A stretch of 64,000 nucleotides of DNA from Hyphomicrobium sp. (GTDB taxonomy: Bacteria > Pseudomonadota > Alphaproteobacteria > Rhizobiales > Hyphomicrobiaceae), in the NCBI RefSeq assembly GCF_019753045.1, contig NZ_JAIELN010000007.1, positions 1-64,000 of the forward strand, in the 5' to 3' direction. The stretch's first letter is position 1; the number at the start of each line of letters is the position of its first letter. The position numbers and the translations under genes are program-made. Shown here in pieces: positions 52,733-63,258 of the stretch. Under the pieces are notes generated by a model. That model did not search any database and was not told where the DNA came from. It worked only from the letters and a program-made list of their open reading frames with translations.

Positions 52733-53103
52733 TCGGCGGCATCCTGCTGCTCAGGAGGGCGGCGCACATAGCCGTCGGCCTCGCCTTCGTGGACGTAAAT
52801 CTTGACGGTCAGCTGGCCTGGATTGCCGGCGCGGCGGAGGCCGTATTCGAAGACGACCATCTCGGGCGGGAAGGCGGTCTCGCGCACCAGCTTGTCGACC
52901 CAGGCGAGGGCGGTCAGCGCCACCTGCGTATCCATATTCGCCGGCACCTCGAGGTCGACGGTCACCCGGTCGCCCCGGCGGTAGTCACGGACCTTTTCAA
53001 TGCTCGTCGCGCGCCGGCAATCATCGCGCCAGGCGTCATACATGCCCTGGCCCACCCGGACGGGCGCCGGGATTTCTATCAACTTGTAGGTGTGAAAGGC
53101 CAC
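52729..53103 (-). CDS. hypothetical protein, first gene of the early array
   Basis: 124 residues from a GTG at 53103; the frame stays open to 53184, but that start would overlap both operators. Beta-rich (YRRGDRVTVDLEVPANMDTQ, then MVVFEYGLRRAGNPGQLTVKI), with alternating strands, acidic end. It lies 28 bases from the tandem operator pair. Family unknown. Confidence 0.6.
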   Translation of the reverse strand: MAFHTYKLIEIPAPVRVGQGMYDAWRDDCRRATSIEKVRDYRRGDRVTVDLEVPANMDTQVALTALAWVDKLVRETAFPPEMVVFEYGLRRAGNPGQLTVKIYVHEGEADGYVRRPPEQQDAAE

Positions 53104-53130
53104 CGCGTCCGAACCCCCCGTCTTTGCTGG

Positions 53131-53153
53131 GAAGTTAAGCGCTGTTTGACTTT
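53131..53153. promoter_or_regulatory. operator-like inverted repeat (copy 11a)
   Basis: GAAGTTAAGC and GTTTGACTTT arms around GCT. First of a tandem pair 24 bases apart, 28 bases upstream of the first early gene. Confidence 0.58.
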
Positions 53154-53154
53154 T

Positions 53155-53177
53155 AAAGTCTAGCCTTGCTTGACCTT
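53155..53177. promoter_or_regulatory. operator-like inverted repeat (copy 11b)
   Basis: AAAGTCTAGC and GCTTGACCTT arms around CTT. Second of the tandem pair. Positions 53178-53453 between it and tRNA-Cys show no convincing gene and no integrase; this is the phage-host junction region. Confidence 0.56.
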
Positions 53178-53453
53178 TGTGCACAGCCGTTTCGGCGTGC
53201 CGTTAACCCTCGATTGGCCCAGAATGTCGCACCCCTCCCGCATCGAGGGAGGGGTTGGAGGTTGTGTGGCGCCCTTGCGACTGTGTCTCGGGCGGTCAGG
53301 CGGTGTGGTCCGGATGCCTACACGATGTCGGACAAATTGTAGGACACCGTGTCTCGCTTCGTTCGCGCTTTGCACCAATTGTGGCAGCCGGCGAGAACGT
53401 CCGAGCGTTTACCTTATCGACTGATTTTACTGGATTTTTTAGGGGGGTTTTGC

Positions 53454-53527
53454 TGGAGGCCACGCCCGGAATTGAACCGGGGTACGCGGATTTGCAGTCC
53501 GCTACGTAACCACTCCGCCACGTGGCC
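53454..53527 (-). tRNA. tRNA-Cys (anticodon GCA), host gene at the prophage edge
   Basis: A 74-base cloverleaf with encoded CCA. The acceptor stem GGCCACG pairs with CGTGGCC, the anticodon stem GCGGA/TCCGC holds the GCA loop, the T stem is CCCGG/CCGGG, and the discriminator is T, as usual for tRNA-Cys. Its 3' end faces the phage, the normal geometry for integration into a tRNA gene. Confidence 0.93.
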
Positions 53528-53782
53528 TCTCTGCGATCGTGCGGCCGTCTTTATCGGGTCTGAAATGGAACGCGGCTCCGAAAGTTTCGGAAAAGCTTCC
53601 ACTGGACCAAGACGAGACGCACGTCGACCGATCGGGCATCTACCATACACCGGTCTCTCCTTACAAGCCGTTACGGCCACGAATGAATTTTCCACATGCG
53701 ACGGCGTTCCCGTCGCACTCGTGAGGCGCGTCGTCTATAGAGGTGTCCTCGACGGCAAATCTCGGGGGCGGGGAGATAGGCG

Positions 53783-54436
53783 ATGGCAGACGTGGCTTTG
53801 CAGCGCAAGAACATGGTCGAAAGCCAGATCCGTCCAAGCGACGTGACGGACCGGCGTATCACGGCAGCCATGACGGCCATCCCGCGCGAAAAATTCCTTC
53901 CCGCGCGCCTCGCAAGCCTCGCTTATAGCGACGAGAGCTTAACGATCGCGCCGGGGCGGGAAACGTTGCCTCCTGTGGTGCTCGCTAAGCTGATCCAGCT
54001 TGCCGAGTTCGACGCTGGCGACAATGTTCTCGTGATTAGCGAGTCGGGCTATGCCGCGGCCGTTGTGGCTGAGATGGCAAAGAAGGTCGTCGCCCTTTTC
54101 GCTGACGACCAAGCGGCAAGGGCTGCCGCTGAAGCCCTCGCGTCGCTTGCGATCGGAAATGTCGTTGCTGTCTCGGGTGCCGCCGCATCGGGTTGGGCGG
54201 CGAGGGCCCCCTATGACGTCGTGTTGATCGAAGGCGGCATCGAAAAGATACCCGACACAATCAAGGATCAGATACGCGAAAACGGCCGGTTGGTCTCGAT
54301 TGCGATAAATGACAAGATTGGTCGCGCGGTAGTCCTGCATAAGCGCGCCAGCATTTTCGCGAGGCGAGACGCGTTCCAGGCTGCCGCACCTTTGATTTCC
54401 GGCTTTGCGGAGGCGCGGCCGGCTTTCGTCTTCTGA
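53783..54436 (+). CDS. protein-L-isoaspartate O-methyltransferase family protein
   Basis: 217 residues. ALQRKNMVESQIRPSDVTDR at the start, IPREKFLP and the Rossmann-like core match the Pcm family, which repairs isoaspartyl residues using S-adenosylmethionine. The SAM motif I reads VLVISESGYAAAV instead of the usual GTGSGY, so binding may be weakened; this divergent form is common next to tolC in Hyphomicrobiales as I recall it. GGGGAG precedes the ATG. Positions 53528-53782 hold no gene. Confidence 0.82.
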   Translation: MADVALQRKNMVESQIRPSDVTDRRITAAMTAIPREKFLPARLASLAYSDESLTIAPGRETLPPVVLAKLIQLAEFDAGDNVLVISESGYAAAVVAEMAKKVVALFADDQAARAAAEALASLAIGNVVAVSGAAASGWAARAPYDVVLIEGGIEKIPDTIKDQIRENGRLVSIAINDKIGRAVVLHKRASIFARRDAFQAAAPLISGFAEARPAFVF

Positions 54437-54729
54437 GACGCTTGTTGAGTGCGGCAAACCAGACACAGGTTGCCGCATACGGGGCCGTCGCAGACGGGAT
54501 TTGCAAGTTCAGACGTTTACGGGGGAGCTTCGGGGGAAGCGCGAAAAAAGCAACTCTTTCGAAGAAATTAGCAAAGAGCTCTGGCGTGGCGCGAATACCG
54601 CCATAAGTTAGAAGCCGGGCTCAGGGGAAGTGAAACCGCTTAGTCGATCGAGATCGAATCGGCTAGACGGGGATAATTGGGGGGACCTCTCTGTTCAGGC
54701 TGGGCAGAGTGGTGTGCAGGTGAATTCCA
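54437..54729 (+). other. intergenic region before tolC
   Basis: No gene seen. TGCGGCAA and TTGCCGCA (54451-54477) form an 8-bp stem that may end the methyltransferase transcript. The tolC promoter should lie in the AT-richer second half, but I cannot place it with confidence. Confidence 0.4.
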
Positions 54730-56193
54730 TTGGCTAGAACCAAGAGCAAAGTATCGTCACACAATGGCGCGACCTCGGTCGGCCATTACGCGTCTAAAAC
54801 TTTCCTCGCTTTGGCAGTTGGCGTCGCAATGACTGCGACGGCGCATGCGGAAACGCTGCTCGACGCGCTGACGGCGACTTATCAGTATAGCCCAACACTC
54901 GATTCCGCCCGCGCGACGCAAAGGGCGCGCGACGAGGATATCTCGAGAGCAAATGCTGGCTACCGGCCGGACATCAACGCATCGGCCAATGTCGGCCGCC
55001 AGAAGAGCAACACCATCTCACCGCTGATCGGACAATCCAATCGCGCAATAACTTCTCCGCGCGGCTATGCGCTCGACCTTGTGCAGCCCATCTTTACCGG
55101 CTTTCAAGTCACGAACGCTGTCAACGCCGCCGAAGCCAACGATCGCGCCGGGCGCGAGACGCTGAGACAGACGGAACAGCAGGTTTTGCTCGATGCGGTG
55201 ACCTCGTTCGGCGACGTGACCCGTGACCTGGCCATCGTCAAGTTGAACGAAAACAACTTGAAGTTTCTCGATGCCGAACTGAAAGCGCAGCGGGACCGCT
55301 TCAGCGTCGGCGAAGTGACGAGAACCGACGTTGCGCAGTCGGAAGCCCGGCGCGCCCTCGGCCAGTCGAATCTCGATCAGGCCAAAGCCAATCTGAAGTC
55401 GAGCCGCGCCATCTTCGACCAGGTCGTCGGCCATCAGCCGACGGGGCTGATCGAAGCAAATCCGAATACGAAGCTCGTCCCGCGGTCGCTCGAAGACGCA
55501 ATAGCGATCGGCGTGAAAGAAAATCCCCAGGTCGTGCAGGCTCTCTATCTGGAGCAGGCTCAGCGGTTCACTGTTGATCAGATTCGGGGCGCCTTGCTTC
55601 CTCAGGCACAACTTGAAGCAAATTACACCAATCAGTTCGATCCGTCGGACGGCATTGACGAGGCGACATCCGCTTCGATCGTCGGGCGTGTGACCGTTCC
55701 GATCTATCCGGCAGGCGGCGAAGTCTACGCCCGCGTGCGGCAGGCCAAGCACAACCACATCGCAGCACTACAGCAGATCGAAGTAGCGCGCGCAGCCTCT
55801 CAATCCCAAGTTGTTCAGGCCTGGGCGCAGCTGCAAGGCTTCAAGGCTCAGCAGGAATCCGATAAGGCCTCGATCGTCGCCAACACGACCGCTCTCAACG
55901 GCGTTCGTGAAGAAGAGCGGGTTGGCCAGCGTACCGTTCTCGACGTGTTGAACGCCCAGCAGGAACTGCTTCAGTCCCAGGTGAACCTGGAAACAACGAA
56001 GCGGAACATCTTGGTTGCGTCCTATACGGTGGTCTCTGCCATCGGACGCCTGAGCGTTTCCGAGGTCGGCGCCGCCACCGCAGTTTACAATCCGGAAGTG
56101 CATTACCTCGAAGTCCGGAACAAGTGGTTCGGCTTGGACATCACCCACGACGACGGGCGCCAGGAGCATTTGGACGTCGCGCCGATCAAGTGA
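54730..56193 (+). CDS. tolC: TolC family outer-membrane channel protein
   Basis: 487 residues from a TTG start. A signal peptide (TFLALAVGVAMTATAHA) leads to ETLLDALTATYQYSPTLDSA, the usual TolC mature front. Repeated long helices (AQSEARRALGQSNLDQAKAN; REEERVGQRTVLDVLNAQQE) belong to the two-fold repeat of the trimeric channel. It is the outer-membrane exit of type I secretion and efflux pumps. It lies between the Pcm-like and PopZ-type genes. Confidence 0.93.
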   Translation: MARTKSKVSSHNGATSVGHYASKTFLALAVGVAMTATAHAETLLDALTATYQYSPTLDSARATQRARDEDISRANAGYRPDINASANVGRQKSNTISPLIGQSNRAITSPRGYALDLVQPIFTGFQVTNAVNAAEANDRAGRETLRQTEQQVLLDAVTSFGDVTRDLAIVKLNENNLKFLDAELKAQRDRFSVGEVTRTDVAQSEARRALGQSNLDQAKANLKSSRAIFDQVVGHQPTGLIEANPNTKLVPRSLEDAIAIGVKENPQVVQALYLEQAQRFTVDQIRGALLPQAQLEANYTNQFDPSDGIDEATSASIVGRVTVPIYPAGGEVYARVRQAKHNHIAALQQIEVARAASQSQVVQAWAQLQGFKAQQESDKASIVANTTALNGVREEERVGQRTVLDVLNAQQELLQSQVNLETTKRNILVASYTVVSAIGRLSVSEVGAATAVYNPEVHYLEVRNKWFGLDITHDDGRQEHLDVAPIK

Positions 56194-56446
56194 TCGGCCG
56201 CAACTTATGCTTTGCCAGGGCTGGATTTTTCGCCCGAAAGATTTAAATTTCATTGTGCCCCGTCGCCTTGAGAGTGCCTCTCTCCGGGGATAACTGCTCG
56301 TGGGATCGTTGCGGTTTTTCCGCAACCTGCCACCATGCTGGATCTCCGAGGGCCTTCAATGAGTCCTACGGAAGGCAAGAGCGGTTGGGTGCGGTGAGTT
56401 CGCTACGCTTTCGGTGAAAGCGGCCTGTTTGCGAAAAAGGTAGGGT

Positions 56447-58081
56447 ATGTCGAGACTGGAATCCACAGCCGAGCCGAGCATGGAGGAAATCCTCGCCTCG
56501 ATCCGCAAGATTATCGCGGAGGATTCGTCCGGCCTGAGATCACCGTCGACGCCGCCGAGACCCGGTGCTCCGTTTTCCCCGGCCATGAAGGCGTCGCCCG
56601 CGCCGTCGCCGTCCGCACCCACGCCGCAGCGTGGTTTCATGTCGCGTGAAGCTTTTCTGAAATCCTCGCACCCGGTTGATCCCGAGCCTGAGATCAAGCC
56701 GGCGCACAGTTTCTCGAATCCGGCCCCGTCCATCGATGCGGAAAAGCTGTCGTCTTTGAGGTCGCGCCCTGCTGATGATAGCCGGGAAGCCGGAACTGCC
56801 GCGGCCAAAGCCGAGCAGCGGGTGCCGTCGTTCACGCCGATCGAGAAAAATGATTTCCCGGCCGCGGAGCCCGCGCCGAAACAGCGAAATGGATCCGCGT
56901 CGCCGGAAGCATCGCCAAAATCGGTGACGGTTGAATCGATCACGATAGAGTCGATTTCGATCGAGACGGTCGCGGCACAAGCTGAACCCGTCGAACCGGC
57001 CGTGGTCGTTGATGCGACGCCCGTCGATGTTCATCCGGTCATCGAAAGCGATACTGCACGGATCGAGGCGCAGCTTGCTGAGCTGCTCAATGATGATCTG
57101 AATGCTCTGCGCCAGGGCCGCAGCGCGCCGGCTCACGATACGGCCAGTCAGCCGGCCATTGGCGAGGCGGGAGTGCCCCCAGTGTCGTCCGGCGAGACGC
57201 CTTCAAAGGTTGCCTCCAGCGAGCCGGCCGACAGCGTCGATCCGTTCGCCTTCGATCTTGGACCGTCGCCGTTCGCGAAGAGTGCGCCAAAGGTCGAGCT
57301 GCAACCGGAAGTCAAGGCCGACCCGAAGGTCGAGCCAAAGTTCGAAGCCAAGATCGAGCCGAAACTCGAACCCAAGATCGAACCGAAATTTGAAGTCAGG
57401 GCTGAACCGAAATTCGAGGCTAAATTCGAACCGAAGGTCGAACCGGCCCGGCCGATCGAAACGGCACCTGCGCCCCAGTCGGCGATGGCGCCATTCGAAC
57501 CGCCGTTCACCAACGCTCGGCCAGCCTATTCAGGCACTAACGAAACGCCCGTGAACGGCGCGGTCAACGGATCGCATGCAAGCCACGCCTTCGAGGTCTC
57601 GAAGAGCGCCGGTTTCGGAAGCTCGGAAGCTCCGGCATCCGCACAGAAACCGCGTCAGACCTTCGTCGTCCCAAGCGTTTCCGCGACGCTCGGACCATCG
57701 CGCAAGCTCGAGCCGCTGTCGGAAGCGTTCCGGCCGTCGTTCGGATTGAGCGTGCCGGAAAGAACGATCCCGACAGCGGAACTCGCGCCAGAGCCTCAGC
57801 AACCTGTTCGCTCAGCTGAGTCCGATCGCACCCGTCACGAGTCGTCGGCTGCGCCGACCCTCCGCTGCGAGCACAGCGACACCAACCTGCCAGCCACTTC
57901 GCTTCCGTCATCGAACGAACTGACCAGCGGCGATCGGCCGATGGAAGATGCGGTCGCCGATCTGCTGCGGCCACTGCTCAAAACTTGGCTCGCCGAAAAC
58001 ATGCCGAAGATTCTCGAGCGCGCGCTCCGCCGCGAAATGTCCGAGCGGCTGTTGCCAGGTCAGAAGAACCCCCGCGACTAG
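56447..58081 (+). CDS. PopZ-type polar organising protein (DUF2497)
   Basis: 544 residues. An N-terminal helix SMEEILASIRKIIAED and a C-terminal helical block (MEDAVADLLRPLLKTWLAEN, then MPKILERALRREMSERL) are the two conserved parts of the DUF2497/PopZ family. The long middle is Pro/Ala/Glu-rich and disordered, with a run of near-repeats of the type K-x-E-P-K-F-E-A (about residues 285-340). PopZ self-assembles at cell poles and holds ParB-parS and cell-cycle proteins. It is much longer than Caulobacter PopZ (177). Confidence 0.88.
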   Translation: MSRLESTAEPSMEEILASIRKIIAEDSSGLRSPSTPPRPGAPFSPAMKASPAPSPSAPTPQRGFMSREAFLKSSHPVDPEPEIKPAHSFSNPAPSIDAEKLSSLRSRPADDSREAGTAAAKAEQRVPSFTPIEKNDFPAAEPAPKQRNGSASPEASPKSVTVESITIESISIETVAAQAEPVEPAVVVDATPVDVHPVIESDTARIEAQLAELLNDDLNALRQGRSAPAHDTASQPAIGEAGVPPVSSGETPSKVASSEPADSVDPFAFDLGPSPFAKSAPKVELQPEVKADPKVEPKFEAKIEPKLEPKIEPKFEVRAEPKFEAKFEPKVEPARPIETAPAPQSAMAPFEPPFTNARPAYSGTNETPVNGAVNGSHASHAFEVSKSAGFGSSEAPASAQKPRQTFVVPSVSATLGPSRKLEPLSEAFRPSFGLSVPERTIPTAELAPEPQQPVRSAESDRTRHESSAAPTLRCEHSDTNLPATSLPSSNELTSGDRPMEDAVADLLRPLLKTWLAENMPKILERALRREMSERLLPGQKNPRD

Positions 58082-58413
58082 GATCTTGATTAGCGCCGGA
58101 AAACACAACTCCACGACGTTAGTCTTGGAGATCGATGACGGCTGCGCATCCACACGCCAAGCCGCTACAACAAATTTTTTTCTTGCGCGTGGCTTTCGCC
58201 ACACGGCTGCCTCGACCTGCTCCTAGTTTGGTGTCTGCGGGGGGACGCATCGATCATCGCGTGAATGATCGGGACGCCCGCTACGTCACTGGGGTGATGG
58301 GGGCGCGTTGAAACACTTCCTCATCTGTCCAGAAGCGACGAACCGGAGGGGCAACACGGGGCTGCCGACGCGGTTCTGCGAATTTGAAGTTCGTACGCAG
58401 AAGAGGAAGCGTC
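58082..58413 (+). other. intergenic region between the two PopZ-type genes
   Basis: 332 bases without a recognisable gene. It contains a small hairpin (CGTGGC/GCCACA near 58186) and a GATCAT/ATGATC repeat near 58250. It may hold the promoter of the second gene; no clear hexamers were found. Confidence 0.35.
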
Positions 58414-59127
58414 ATGACAATGATGAATGGTGCGAAGCACGACGTCGAAGACATTCTGGCATCGATCCGAACCAGCATCGCCGATCGATCCCCGATGTTT
58501 GAAAGTGAAAAGCGCGAGGTCCGCATCACAACTCTGCGCGGCCGTAGCACGATTGCAGATGAAGCCGCGGAGTTCGAACTGCCGGCAATATTCAAGACGG
58601 CAGCGCAACAGACCTCCGAGCGGCCGAATTTACTTGGGAGGCTGAGTGAAGCATTGGCATCAAGTGGACACCAGGAGCGCGATCGCTCCCGCACGGTAAT
58701 ACCGTTCGAGCCGGCGCACGGCCGTATGATCGAGCCGCCGCCAGTCACCCTGGTCGCGGTCGAGGAAGACTCGGCGGCCGCCGCCGAGAAGATTGCCGCC
58801 GAAAACGACGGCCTGAAGCGGAACATGCCGACCTTCTTCGACACCCGCCTCAACCGCATGAGCGCGATGTCGCGGCCAGCCGAGGCGCCGCAACCCGCGC
58901 CGGCACCGGCGCCCGCCCCAAAAGCCGAGCTTCCGCAGCGCCCGCAACCGCCGCGCTTGCCGGAACTCTACGCCTCCACTGAACCGGTCGATGGGGCCGA
59001 GGACGCGGCTGCCCAGCTTCTGCGGCCGATCCTGAGACAGTGGCTAACCGAGAATATGCCCAAAATCGTCGAGAAAGCCCTCTTGAACGAGGCCGGCGCC
59101 GGGCTCAATGGACCTTCGCGTCGTTGA
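58414..59127 (+). CDS. second DUF2497/PopZ-like protein
   Basis: 237 residues from the ATG at 58414 (GAGGAAG upstream). It has the same ends as its neighbour: VEDILASIRTSIADRS near residue 10 and the closing AAAQLLRPILRQWLTENMPK then IVEKAL. The middle is shorter and Pro/Ala-rich. The tandem position indicates duplication; a divided pole-organising role is likely. Confidence 0.84.
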   Translation: MTMMNGAKHDVEDILASIRTSIADRSPMFESEKREVRITTLRGRSTIADEAAEFELPAIFKTAAQQTSERPNLLGRLSEALASSGHQERDRSRTVIPFEPAHGRMIEPPPVTLVAVEEDSAAAAEKIAAENDGLKRNMPTFFDTRLNRMSAMSRPAEAPQPAPAPAPAPKAELPQRPQPPRLPELYASTEPVDGAEDAAAQLLRPILRQWLTENMPKIVEKALLNEAGAGLNGPSRR

Positions 59128-59256
59128 CGCGAAGGTTGCCTGCCAACGGAGAATATCCGGACATTAGGGAGCGAAGGTTGACAGCCGGCGAAGGTCGGCC
59201 GTACGACCGGGGGTCCAAAACCCCGGCCAGATAGCTGATAAGCGACGCTCCCTCAG

Positions 59257-62025
<2,769 letters not shown>

Positions 62026-62096
62026 TCTTCGTTTCGATGTGTGCCGTGGCCGACAATCGAAACGCGGTCATTCAGAGTGTTGTGGTCGGTAGAACA

Positions 62097-62537
62097 ATGT
62101 CCTCGGTCTTGACCCTCGAACCGGGAAGCCAAAGCGAAGGTTTTTGCGACTGCTGTGGCTATGCCAGTCGAACAGTCTGGGGCTATGTTTACTCCGATGG
62201 GCGGCCTCGCGCGGCATACTTTGTCCAATGGACACCAGGACGCGTCCGTTCGTGCGGAGCGAATATCGATGTGATCATTGGAGAGTGGGGCGAAGGGATG
62301 TTGGCAAACAACAGAAATGCGGTTGCCCTAGAATATCGTGTTCTCGACACCGGACCGGCAATGATGTTGATCGACGCTAGCTCGCGTACCTTTTCTGTAA
62401 GCCCTCTTGTGGGCAAAGTTCTCGATCGGAACCAAGTCTTTAAATTGGAACTTGCGAGCGAGACGTTTGCGCTCGCGGATGTAATACTACTAAACGATGG
62501 TCGCGTTTCGGAACTGATGGATAGGTCCCGGCCCTAA
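62097..62537 (+). CDS. hypothetical host protein with CDCCG motif
   Basis: 146 residues from the ATG at 62097; an ATG at 62037 is also in frame. FCDCCGYASRTVWGYVYSDG, then AAYFVQWTPGR and a later IGEWGEGM suggest a small zinc-containing beta-rich fold. Protein families with this opening exist in diverse bacteria without known function. It lies after valS in the same direction. Confidence 0.72.
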   Translation: MSSVLTLEPGSQSEGFCDCCGYASRTVWGYVYSDGRPRAAYFVQWTPGRVRSCGANIDVIIGEWGEGMLANNRNAVALEYRVLDTGPAMMLIDASSRTFSVSPLVGKVLDRNQVFKLELASETFALADVILLNDGRVSELMDRSRP

Positions 62538-62549
62538 ACTCGACCCGGG

Positions 62550-63158
62550 CTACATATTTGTATCGGTGAACTTCTGCACCGCGTTCTTGGCCGTCGTCAG
62601 AAATTTCACGCGCAGCTCCGTGAGCTTCCATCCGACCGATCGAAGCTCGAGCTTGCCGAGATAAATCCGCGTCGGATCGTACTTGTCTTCCATGTCGATC
62701 TCGAAGCTCGTCGGACTTGTGAACTCCGCGCGCTTCACGCGAGCCCATGCGCGTTGGATCCGGTCGAGAATGGGCATGGTCTTCGCTTCGTCGGCGTCGC
62801 TGCCGACCAGATCGCGATACTTACCGCGAAGCGTGAAAAGCTGCGGAAGCCCCTCTGGCGTTACATACGTCTCGACAACGCTGTCGACGGCGCTTTGGCC
62901 CCAATAGGCCTTGAAACGCGTCCAGAGCCCATTGCTGGCGGCCGGATCGGCATTTGGATCGGGAAGATTGAGCGCGATCCTCGCGATCGAGGGCTTCAGC
63001 GTTTCGCGAACCGTCGGCCATTCGATGGCGCTGGCAAGGTACTCCGAATCGCCGTTGCGGACCGCTTCGCGAATGCCCCAGGCCGTCGCGAAGGGCGAGC
63101 CGATATAAATCGCTGCGGCAACAAGAAAAAATCCGAATACGATTGAAACCGGCTTCAT
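62550..63158 (-). CDS. DUF2939 family protein
   Basis: 202 residues. An N-terminal membrane anchor (VSIVFGFFLVAAAIYIGSPF) is followed by AWGIREAVRNGDSEYLASAIEWPTVRETLK, the DUF2939 pattern. The rest is a periplasmic-looking alpha/beta domain. Function unknown. Confidence 0.82.
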   Translation of the reverse strand: MKPVSIVFGFFLVAAAIYIGSPFATAWGIREAVRNGDSEYLASAIEWPTVRETLKPSIARIALNLPDPNADPAASNGLWTRFKAYWGQSAVDSVVETYVTPEGLPQLFTLRGKYRDLVGSDADEAKTMPILDRIQRAWARVKRAEFTSPTSFEIDMEDKYDPTRIYLGKLELRSVGWKLTELRVKFLTTAKNAVQKFTDTNM

Positions 63159-63258
63159 GCAGAGTTCCGTTGAAACGCGCGATCATCTCGCGCTGTCATT
63201 GTCCTCTTACGAACAAAATCTGACGAACTTCGGGCCAAGCATGCCGCGTTCCGTGCCG

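Noticed and set aside
53160-53509. Short open frames between the last operator and tRNA-Cys, considered as integrase remnants
   Set aside because: None shows tyrosine or serine recombinase motifs; composition is random-like.
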